From Chitinophagia bacterium (GTDB lineage Bacteria > Bacteroidota > Bacteroidia > Chitinophagales > Chitinophagaceae), in NCBI GenBank assembly GCA_010021705.1, contig RGMU01000108.1, forward strand, positions 1 through 5,821: 5,821 nt of DNA. Reading direction: 5' to 3'. A program made the position numbers and the translations under genes. Below are positions 1 to 5,821 of this stretch, one piece after another. How positions within the stretch are numbered: the first letter of the stretch is position 1; each line of letters starts with the position of its first letter. Under the pieces are notes generated by a model. It made no database searches. It had not been told where the DNA came from and saw only the letters and a program-made list of their open reading frames with translations.

Positions 1-446
1 ATAGCTCTGTAGAAAGTAACGAAATGTTAAATATATATTCCGGCAATGCTACAACAGACGCATCAGGAACGGCTACTGTTACATTACCAAGCTATTTTGA
101 AGCACTTAACCAAGATTTTCGCTACCAGCTTACGGTGATAGGTTCTTTTGCACAAGCTATTATCTCGAAAGAAGTTTCGCACAATAGGTTTGAAATAAAA
201 ACAAATCAGCCTAATGTAAAAGTTAGCTGGCAAGTATCCGGTGTGCGCCATGATGCTGTTGCAAACGGAAGACGTATTGTGGACGAAGTGGAAAAAGAAT
301 CGTTCAACAAAGGCAAATACCTTAACCCGGTTGAGCTTGGTAAACCTGCCAGCAAAAAAATTGGTGCTGACCCACGTACACTTCTTCAACCAGACTATAG
401 CATAAAATCTCAATTATCAACATCTGCTACGCCGCAAGAAAAGTAA
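1..446 (+). CDS. C-terminal end of a large protein (partial at left edge), function unknown
   Basis: The reading frame (codons from position 3) is open to the left edge and ends at TAA 444-446, so only about the last 147 residues are visible. The first residues read SSVESNEM, followed by a stretch with YFEALNQDFRYQLTVIG, then KVSWQVSGVRHDA and a charged, proline-containing tail. From memory, this resembles a conserved C-terminal module (VES..M.NIY.G, FEALN.DFRYQLT, VSWQVTG.R.DA) found at the end of long, repeat-rich bacterial proteins that are often annotated as hypothetical or tail-fibre-like. The first ATG in frame, at 24, is internal to this module, so it is probably not the true start. 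No transmembrane segment is visible. The short polar tail (STSATPQEK) does not look like a type IX secretion sorting domain. A terminator follows within about 25 bases, so this is the last gene of its transcript. I can assign no biochemical function. Confidence 0.75.
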   Translation, partial: SSVESNEMLNIYSGNATTDASGTATVTLPSYFEALNQDFRYQLTVIGSFAQAIISKEVSHNRFEIKTNQPNVKVSWQVSGVRHDAVANGRRIVDEVEKESFNKGKYLNPVELGKPASKKIGADPRTLLQPDYSIKSQLSTSATPQEK

Positions 447-467
447 GGTGTGGTAGTAATATTTATT

Positions 468-498
468 AAAAAAGCAGGGCTAACTACCCTGCTTTTTT
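468..498 (+). terminator. Strong intrinsic terminator, probably bidirectional
   Basis: GCAGGG (474-479) pairs with CCCTGC (487-492) around a 7-base loop. The stem is extended by six A (468-473) pairing with six T (493-498). The T run serves as the U-tract on the plus strand and the A run does so on the minus strand. It lies 21 bases after the stop of the upstream partial gene and separates it from the pgk promoter. Confidence 0.9.
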
Positions 499-552
499 GT
501 TTTATGCCAAGTTAACGAGCACACTACTATTTTTTATACCGTATCGTGTGAT

Positions 553-560
553 TATCTTTG
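553..560 (+). promoter_or_regulatory. Bacteroidota-type promoter -7 element for pgk-fmt
   Basis: TATCTTTG matches the Bacteroidota primary sigma factor consensus TAnnTTTG exactly. No TTG-type -33 element stands out at the expected distance; a T-rich tract (about 530-536) lies there instead. Transcription would be expected to begin a few bases downstream, near 566-568, giving a leader of about 30 bases before the pgk ATG at 597. That leader is A-rich and has no Shine-Dalgarno site, as is usual in this phylum. The location between a terminator and the first gene of a same-strand pair supports the call. Confidence 0.7.
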
Positions 561-596
561 CATTTATGCCTTAAAAGCAATTTAAAACACCAAATT

Positions 597-1817
597 ATGT
601 CTAAGTTTCAACATTACAACTTTTCAGGGGAACGCGCTTTAGTGAGAGTAGACTTTAATGTACCCATTAAAACCGGCAAAATTACCGATGATACCCGCAT
701 TACGGCTGCTTTGCCCACTATTAAAAAAATAATCGCAGACGGCGGTAGTGCTGTATTAATGAGCCATTGGGGCAGACCATTGCCCGATATGAAAAAGAAG
801 CCGGAACTTACCTTAGCCGACTTTTCCCTCAAACCCGTTGCCGACCATTTGTCGCAGCTTTTGGGTGAGGAAGTATTATTTGTGAACGACTGTGTGAGCA
901 GTGAGGCATTAGCTACCGCTCAAAATTTGGGTGCGGGCAAAGTAATGTTGCTTGAGAATCTAAGGTATTATAAAGAAGAAGAAGGAGGCGACGAAGGCTT
1001 TGCTAAGCAACTTGCTGCATTAGGTACTATATATGTTAATGATGCCTTTGGTACAGCCCACCGTGCACATGCTTCTACAGCGGTTATAGCACAATATTTT
1101 GATAATGATAAAAAAATGTTTGGCTTGTTAATGGAGGGTGAAGTTAACGCTGCCGGAAAAGTAATGAACGAAGCGCAAAAGCCGTTTACTGCCATTATTG
1201 GTGGGGCTAAAGTGTCTGACAAAATATTGATTATTGAAAATTTGCTTAACATAGCCACAGACATTATCATAGGTGGGGGTATGGCTTATACATTCTTTAA
1301 GGCTCAAAAGGGCGAAATAGGCAAATCACTTTGTGAAATTGACCGTTTAGAGCATGCCAATGCTTTACTTGCCTTAGCCGAGCAAAAGGGTGTATTTATT
1401 CACTTGCCTGCCGATAGCATTATTGCCAATAAATTTGCCCCTGATGCCGATACATCACCTTCGCTTAGCTCCGAAATTCCTGCTGAATGGATGGGCTTAG
1501 ATATTGCCAACATGGCAGTAGAACACTTTAGAAATGTTATTCTTCGTTCAAAAACCATTTTATGGAACGGACCTATGGGTGTGTTTGAAATGGAGAAGTT
1601 TCAACACGGCACTAAAGCCGTTGCTATGGCTGTAGCTGAAGCCACAAGTAAGGGAGCATTTTCTTTAGTAGGTGGGGGAGATAGCGTTGCGGCGGTTAAC
1701 CTATTTGGGCTTGCCGACAAGGTGAGTTATGTATCTACCGGTGGTGGTGCAATGTTAGAACTGTTTGAAGGTAAAGTGTTACCCGGCATTGCAGCGGTTA
1801 ATACCGTGAATGTATAA
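597..1817 (+). CDS. pgk: Phosphoglycerate kinase
   Basis: This cytoplasmic glycolytic enzyme transfers phosphate between 1,3-bisphosphoglycerate and ADP to give 3-phosphoglycerate and ATP, reversibly in gluconeogenesis. The 406 residues match the usual bacterial length. Signature motifs appear in order: RVDFNVP (17-23), SHWGRP (56-61; the usual form is SHLGRP), LLENLRYYKEE (118-128), NDAFGTAHRAHAS (148-160), GGAKVSDK (202-209, hinge and nucleotide side), WNGPMGVFE (323-331) and GGGDS (359-363, nucleotide phosphate binding). Both Rossmann-like domains are complete and no key motif is missing. I chose the ATG at 597 because the longer frame from a TTG at 558 overlaps the promoter element and adds 13 residues (HLCLKSNLKHQI) not expected in the family; the protein from 597 starts MSKFQHYNFSG. 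fmt follows after 8 bases and is probably cotranscribed. Confidence 0.97.
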   Translation: MSKFQHYNFSGERALVRVDFNVPIKTGKITDDTRITAALPTIKKIIADGGSAVLMSHWGRPLPDMKKKPELTLADFSLKPVADHLSQLLGEEVLFVNDCVSSEALATAQNLGAGKVMLLENLRYYKEEEGGDEGFAKQLAALGTIYVNDAFGTAHRAHASTAVIAQYFDNDKKMFGLLMEGEVNAAGKVMNEAQKPFTAIIGGAKVSDKILIIENLLNIATDIIIGGGMAYTFFKAQKGEIGKSLCEIDRLEHANALLALAEQKGVFIHLPADSIIANKFAPDADTSPSLSSEIPAEWMGLDIANMAVEHFRNVILRSKTILWNGPMGVFEMEKFQHGTKAVAMAVAEATSKGAFSLVGGGDSVAAVNLFGLADKVSYVSTGGGAMLELFEGKVLPGIAAVNTVNV

Positions 1818-1825
1818 AAAGTTAA

Positions 1826-2779
1826 TTGCCGTTATTGTCTTTAGATAAATTTAAGGAGCTTCGCATTGTATTTTTAGGCACCCCCGCATTTGCCGTGGGG
1901 TGCTTAGATGCTTTGATGCAAGCAGGAGCTAACATAATAGCCGTAGTCACCGCCCCCGATAAGCCCGCCGGTAGGGGACAGCAGTTGCACCAAAGCGAGG
2001 TAAAGCAATATGCCATAGCGCATAATTTGCCTATAATGCAACCTGAAAAGCTAAAAGACCCTAATTTTTTAGCCACCTTAGCAGCCTTAAAAGCAGACAT
2101 ACAAATAGTAGTAGCCTTTAGAATGCTACCCGAAGCCGTGTGGAACATGCCCCCAATGGGCACACTAAACGTACACGGCTCTTTGTTGCCACAATACCGA
2201 GGCGCAGCCCCCATTAATAAAGCTATCAGGAATGGCGACACTTATACCGGAGTTACTACTTTCAAACTAAAGCATGAAATAGACACAGGCGATATACTTT
2301 TACAGCAACAAGTGGATATTTTACCGGAAGACAATGCCGGTACGCTACATGATAAATTAATGCACGCAGGAGCACAGCTTTTAGTGAAAACGGTACAACT
2401 GCTTGCCTCCGGAGAAATAGAAGAACAACCGCAAGCATCACTACCGGAGGCTCAGCTAATGTATGCCCACAAAATAACAAAAGCTGACACTCAAATTGAT
2501 TGGAATACTAACTGCCTAAGCATACACAACCTGATTAGGAGTTTATCGCCGTATCCGGCTGCTATTACCCATTTAGACGGCAAAATATTAAAGGTGTATC
2601 ACTCTCATTTTACAATAGTAACCGATAATCATGCTTTACCTGGTGCAGTAGAAACCGACCACAAAAGCTATTTAAGATATGCTTGTCATGATGGGTGGGT
2701 ATATCTTAATGATATTCAGCTTGAGGGTAAAAAGCGTATGGATATAGTGAGCTTTTTAAGGGGATATAGAAAGCCATGA
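1826..2779 (+). CDS. fmt: Methionyl-tRNA formyltransferase
   Basis: Fmt formylates the amino group of methionyl-tRNA(fMet) using 10-formyltetrahydrofolate, producing the initiator tRNA for translation. From the TTG at 1826 the protein has 317 residues, close to the family norm. It has the N-terminal formyltransferase fold with LRIVFLGTPAFAV (12-24) and APDKPAGRG (43-51). The catalytic triad is Asn115 and His117 in NVHGSLLPQYRGAAP and Asp153 in DTGD. The C-terminal OB-like domain begins around residues 210-220 (AHKITKADTQIDW) and includes SPYPAA. The start is unusual: an in-frame TAA lies at 1823-1825 and no ATG precedes the conserved LRIVFLG, so initiation must be at TTG 1826 or TTG 1835, or at a rarer codon. 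I prefer 1826 because an A-rich stretch lies just upstream. It sits 8 bases after pgk with no promoter between. Confidence 0.94.
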   Translation: MPLLSLDKFKELRIVFLGTPAFAVGCLDALMQAGANIIAVVTAPDKPAGRGQQLHQSEVKQYAIAHNLPIMQPEKLKDPNFLATLAALKADIQIVVAFRMLPEAVWNMPPMGTLNVHGSLLPQYRGAAPINKAIRNGDTYTGVTTFKLKHEIDTGDILLQQQVDILPEDNAGTLHDKLMHAGAQLLVKTVQLLASGEIEEQPQASLPEAQLMYAHKITKADTQIDWNTNCLSIHNLIRSLSPYPAAITHLDGKILKVYHSHFTIVTDNHALPGAVETDHKSYLRYACHDGWVYLNDIQLEGKKRMDIVSFLRGYRKP

Positions 2780-2784
2780 CCTGC

Positions 2785-3219
2785 TTATTGCAGAGTGATA
2801 GTATTAATAAAATATTGGGTAGCTAAGGCATAACCCTCTAAGCCTAATCCAATAATACTTCCCACGCATTTGGCTGATATATAAGATGTTTTTCTATATT
2901 TTTCTCGCGCAAGTACATTGCTGATATGCACCTCAACCGTAGGAATGTTTATTGCCCCTACAGCGTCTGCTAAAGCAATGCTGGTATGCGTATATGCCCC
3001 TGCATTAATAATTATGCCATTCACTTTGCCTATGCAGCTGTGTAAAAAGTTAATAAGCTCGCCTTCTACATTGCTCTGAAAGTATTGCATAGATACCTGA
3101 AAGTATCGCTCTTGGAGGCGTTCATAAAAGTCTTCAAACCGCTCTGTTCCGTATATCTCGGGTTCTCTGATGCCTAATAAGTTCAAATTAGGACCATTAA
3201 TAATAGCTACCTTTATCAT
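2785..3219 (-). CDS. aroQ: Type II 3-dehydroquinate dehydratase
   Basis: This enzyme converts 3-dehydroquinate to 3-dehydroshikimate by anti elimination of water, the third step of the shikimate pathway to aromatic amino acids. The 144 residues match the small type II family, which forms dodecamers. Motifs appear in order: NGPNLNLLG (8-16), the lid segment with REPEIYG holding the catalytic Tyr23, QSNVEGELI (48-56), INAGAYTHTSIALADA (71-86, with Asn72 and His78), VEVHISN (95-101, with catalytic His98) and Arg109 in YRKTS. All expected active-site residues are present. The start ATG (complement of 3217-3219) gives the family N-terminus MIKVAIINGPN directly. It lies 27 bases after the glycosyltransferase remnant on the same strand, with no TAnnTTTG element visible between, so it is probably read from the upstream transcript. 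It converges with fmt across 5 bases. Confidence 0.96.
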   Translation of the reverse strand: MIKVAIINGPNLNLLGIREPEIYGTERFEDFYERLQERYFQVSMQYFQSNVEGELINFLHSCIGKVNGIIINAGAYTHTSIALADAVGAINIPTVEVHISNVLAREKYRKTSYISAKCVGSIIGLGLEGYALATQYFINTITLQ

Positions 3220-3246
3220 ATTTTGACTGCAATATAGCAGAAAAAA

Positions 3247-4657
3247 CTAAGTAGTTGGTATAACGGGCTGTTGTTTCTTTTTTTGACCTGGGCTTGTTCC
3301 AAAACCTTGCCGTTGCATATTGCCCCAAACGTGTTTTCTACCGGTAATAAAGTTGAAGTAGCCTTTAAGGGCATAGAATAAAATGAGGGGGTGGTAAAAC
3401 ATAGGCTCTAAAAATGCCATTAAGCAAAGCCCCATTACCTCACTCCATGTTTTGTAATACTTAAACGTAATTTGGTCCCAAAGCAAGGCAAGGGTAGTAA
3501 TCATTACAGAATAGGTATATACAAATATGATTAAAATTATGGCATACCCCCAGTTAATTTGATTCGTAATAATAAGATATATATAGCATAAAATACCTAC
3601 AAATTCTATAATAGGAGCTAATAATTCATAAAAGAAGTTGTAGGGAAATACGATTAACCCTAATCTGCCAAAGCGAGGGTTGAATAGTATTTTCCTGTGT
3701 ATGGTCATAATTTGAGCTAAGCCCCTTGCCCAACGGGAACGCTGCCTGCCAAATACCCTAAGCGTGGTAGGTCCTTCTGTCCAGCATAAGGTCATCGGAG
3801 GGTACGGAATTAATAAAATCCCAACCCATTTTTCCCAACACAAAGGCGCGGATATACTCCATTTCCTGAAAGCGGGGTAAATAACGCTTGGGTGGTCGAA
3901 CCCTTGTTATCAGCCCTCCGTCCACTTCGCAGGAATTTACCATGCGCAATGTGGCACCGGTGGCAATCACCCTTTTATAGTCTTCTTCTATTTTTTGATG
4001 CCCGCATTCTGAACAAGGCTCACCTACAAATCTTATTTTGGTGTTCTCCTCGTCCATGAAGGGCTTAATAAGCTTAATAAGCGTATCTTTATCCAATATG
4101 CAATCCACATCAGTGCATAAAAAATATTCATAAGATGATAGGTTTATACCGGCATTAGATGCGTCTGCTTTACTTTTTCCGTTGATTTTGTCTATCACCA
4201 TCAGCTTTTCATAAGCCGGATTGGTGGACTTAAATACACGCTGAATAGGCTGGTGATTAAGTTTTTCTCTAAAAGCATAGTCCACCTGCACCATTTCAAA
4301 TTCTTGAATTAGCTGTTCTAATGTATCATCAGTGCTACCGTCATTAATGATGATTACTTCATATTTAGGGTAATTAAAAGTTAACAATGAACGCACATTG
4401 GAAATAATAGTAACGCCTTCATTAAATGCCGGCGCAATTACCGATATGCCGGGTGCTAAAGGCGATTCAACTATAATGTTATAGTCAATAGACTCATTCT
4501 TTTTCATGTATCGCCTAATAGACATTAGCGATAGCACAGCCAATATACCATAAGCCATTAGCAGGCTTGTGCCATATATAAAAATAACATCATTGTATAG
4601 TTGGGCAAGGTTGCCCATTACGTTATTACCAACAAAAAACTCGCGCAAGTTGAACAT
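3247..4657 (-). pseudogene. Family 2 membrane glycosyltransferase, frameshifted and missing its GED motif
   Basis: The gene starts at the ATG complementing 4655-4657, 18 bases after the stop of the paralog upstream. The first frame (to TAG 3758-3760) has a transmembrane segment at about residues 22-47, then a GT-A domain with SVIAPAFNEG (72-81), NDGSTD (105-110), KSKADASNAGIN (161-172) and the metal/nucleotide-binding DVD (183-185; 4103-4111). After FINSVP it leaves frame. The rest is read in the next frame: TLCWTEGP, QRSRW (3730-3744, the QxxRW signature), then several hydrophobic membrane segments to TAG at 3247-3249. Relative to the neighbour, 153 bases are replaced by one base at about 3799, removing about 51 residues including the GED catalytic-base motif. 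An ATG at 3843 that could start the second piece is fortuitous. By family knowledge the intact form would be a processive inner-membrane polysaccharide synthase; the substrate is unknown. An assembly error is possible. Confidence 0.85.
3799..3799 (-). other. Deletion and frameshift junction inside the glycosyltransferase remnant
   Basis: On the minus strand, GTACCC (complement of 3800-3805, ending the INSVP codons) is followed by a single T and then CCG (3796-3798), which begins the PMTLCWTEGP segment in the next frame. In the paralog the equivalent GTACCC (5369-5374) and CCG (5213-5215) are separated by 153 bases (5216-5368). The net loss of 152 bases is not a multiple of three, which explains the frame change. 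Confidence 0.85.
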
Positions 4658-4675
4658 ACGAATGATAGCTTTTTA

Positions 4676-5821
4676 TTAGGCTGTTGCAGGGGTGGCAGAG
4701 GCAGATTGAGACTTTTGAAAGCCCTTTCTGGTCATTGCACCCCATACGTGCTTTTGATTAGTTAAATAAAAGAAATAACCCCTCAACGAAAATATGACTA
4801 TTAGCGGGTGGTACAGTAGCATTTCTACAAATACCATTAAACATAGCCTTAATACATCGGAGGGCACTTTATAATACTTAAACGTTATTTGGTCCCAGAG
4901 CACTGCGATTGTAGAAATCATAACAGAATAGGTATATACAAATATAAGTAATATTACGGCATAGCCCCAGTTTATTTGATTGGTAATAATAATATAGATA
5001 TAATACAAAACACCCGTAAATTCTATAATAGGTGCTATTAACTCAAAGAAAAAACTATAAGGGTAAACGATCATCCCTAACTTACCATATTTGGGGTTAA
5101 AAAACACATTACGGTGAACCACCATTAGCTGAAACAAACCGCGCGCCCAGCGAGTTCTTTGGCGCATAAACACCTTTAGCGTAGATGGTCCTTCTGTCCA
5201 GCAAAGCGTTACCGGAACATATTTTACGGCACTTATTATTTTATTTTCATGCACATAGCGGTTCATGCGCATCAATAGCTCCATATCTTCTCCAAATGAC
5301 AGTGGGTCATATCCGCCGGATTTTATGGCAATTTCTTTATCAAACATACCCAGGCCTCCTGATACATTGGGTACGGCATTAATATAGCTCCAACCCATTT
5401 TACCCAACACAAACGCCCTTATATATTCTAACTCTTGAAAGCATGAAATTAAGCCCTTCGGTGCCCTGATTTTTGTAATTACACCACCGTCCACCTCGCA
5501 AGAGTTTGATAAGCGCAATGTGGCTCCGGTGGCTATTACACGGAACTTATCGTCCTCCATGATGGGCTTGATTAGCTTTTGCAATACTGCTTCATGTAAT
5601 ATACAATCCACATCCGTGCACACAAAGTATGGATAATTGCATACGTTTATGCCCGCATTAGAGGCGTCTGCTTTTGATTTTCCGTTTTCTTTATCCACCA
5701 CCACCAACTTGGCATAAGCATCATTGGTGGATTTATATATATCTTTTACGGGTTTTGTACTTAAAATGGGATTATAGGCATAGTCCACCTTCACCAAAGA
5801 AAATTCGTTGATTAGCTTTTC
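4676..5821 (-). CDS. Family 2 membrane glycosyltransferase, N-terminus outside the window
   Basis: The frame is open to the right edge (it begins EKLINEFSLVKVDYAY) and ends at TAA 4676-4678, so about 381 residues are visible. Aligned to the downstream copy, about the first 113 residues are missing, including the N-terminal membrane segment and the NDGSTD motif. Visible GT-A motifs in order are KSKADASNAGIN, TDVDCIL with DVD at 5606-5614, RVIATGATLR, SCEVDGG, the GED catalytic-base motif at 5285-5293, TLCWTEGP, and QRTRW (QxxRW) at 5147-5161. At least three hydrophobic segments follow (around IVYPYSFFFELIAPIIEF, AVILLIFVYTYSVMISTIAVLW and LLYHPLIVIFSLRGYF). This D/DxD/ED/QxxRW plus C-terminal membrane layout is that of processive synthases such as cellulose, chitin or poly-N-acetylglucosamine synthases. 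Which sugar it uses cannot be told. The polar C-terminal tail (SQSASATPATA) is not conserved in the other copy. The TTG at 5797 is internal, not the start. Confidence 0.9.
   Translation of the reverse strand, partial: EKLINEFSLVKVDYAYNPILSTKPVKDIYKSTNDAYAKLVVVDKENGKSKADASNAGINVCNYPYFVCTDVDCILHEAVLQKLIKPIMEDDKFRVIATGATLRLSNSCEVDGGVITKIRAPKGLISCFQELEYIRAFVLGKMGWSYINAVPNVSGGLGMFDKEIAIKSGGYDPLSFGEDMELLMRMNRYVHENKIISAVKYVPVTLCWTEGPSTLKVFMRQRTRWARGLFQLMVVHRNVFFNPKYGKLGMIVYPYSFFFELIAPIIEFTGVLYYIYIIITNQINWGYAVILLIFVYTYSVMISTIAVLWDQITFKYYKVPSDVLRLCLMVFVEMLLYHPLIVIFSLRGYFFYLTNQKHVWGAMTRKGFQKSQSASATPATA

Noticed and set aside
84..413. Minus-strand open frame of 109 residues
   Set aside because: It lies entirely opposite the conserved partial coding region, has no recognisable motif and no upstream promoter element, so it is a shadow frame.
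519..550. Possible hairpin CACAC/GTGTG in the pgk leader region
   Set aside because: It is only a 5-bp stem with a 21-base loop that does not extend, upstream of the transcription start; not convincing as an operator or riboswitch.
968..1270. Minus-strand open frames opposite pgk (also 614-832) and fmt (1822-2241, 2262-2480), and the plus-strand frame 5185-5382 opposite the glycosyltransferase
   Set aside because: All lie opposite well-conserved enzymes, have low-complexity or unrecognisable composition, and show no start signals.
1865..1867. ATT start codon for fmt after a perfect TAAGGAG
   Set aside because: Bacteroidota rarely rely on Shine-Dalgarno sites, the bases are accounted for by Lys-Glu codons in the frame, and this start would remove the Leu-Arg that normally precedes IVF. 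It is kept only as an alternative.
2781..2793. Hairpin CTGC-TTATT-GCAG between fmt and aroQ as a terminator
   Set aside because: The stem is only 4 bp with no T run on either strand.
3247..3843. A separate 198-residue membrane protein starting at ATG 3843 (MCWEKWVG...)
   Set aside because: The first 15 or so residues are the out-of-frame reading of the upstream glycosyltransferase segment (LGKMGWDFINSVP). Homology to the paralog begins only at TLCWTEGP, so this is the 3' part of one broken gene.
3758..3843. Programmed ribosomal frameshift joining the two glycosyltransferase frames
   Set aside because: There is no slippery heptamer at the junction, and the join would still lack the roughly 51 residues with the GED motif, so a frameshift would not restore an active enzyme.

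Overview
The window looks like ordinary chromosomal DNA from a member of the Bacteroidota, probably of the Chitinophagaceae/Sphingobacteriia type. This rests on a promoter element matching the Bacteroidota -7 consensus (TAnnTTTG) before pgk, A-rich leaders instead of Shine-Dalgarno sites, and protein sequences (Fmt, AroQ, membrane GT2) that resemble those of that phylum. The assignment comes from recognising sequence patterns, not from a database search.

Layout, plus strand. Positions 1-446 are the C-terminal end of a protein that begins outside the window. A strong terminator hairpin follows at 468-498. A Bacteroidota-type promoter at 553-560 then drives pgk (phosphoglycerate kinase, 597-1817). 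Eight bases later comes fmt (methionyl-tRNA formyltransferase, to 2779), which has no ATG start. pgk and fmt probably share one transcript.

Layout, minus strand. Read leftward from the right edge, a second transcription unit holds two tandem paralogous membrane glycosyltransferases of family GT2, followed by aroQ (type II 3-dehydroquinate dehydratase). The upstream glycosyltransferase (4676 to the right edge) is intact as far as it is visible; its N-terminus lies outside the window. The downstream copy (3247-4657) is broken. Compared with its neighbour it lacks a net 152 bases, which shifts the frame and removes the segment carrying the GED catalytic-base motif. aroQ meets fmt tail to tail with 5 bases between them.

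Functionally the window mixes housekeeping genes (glycolysis, translation initiation, the shikimate pathway) with a probable surface polysaccharide or glycan synthase pair. I see no CRISPR array, tRNA or rRNA gene, insertion sequence, phage module or toxin-antitoxin pair, and no convincing undescribed system. The points most worth a second look are the disrupted glycosyltransferase copy, the CxxC-bearing insertion in that same copy, and the non-ATG start of fmt.
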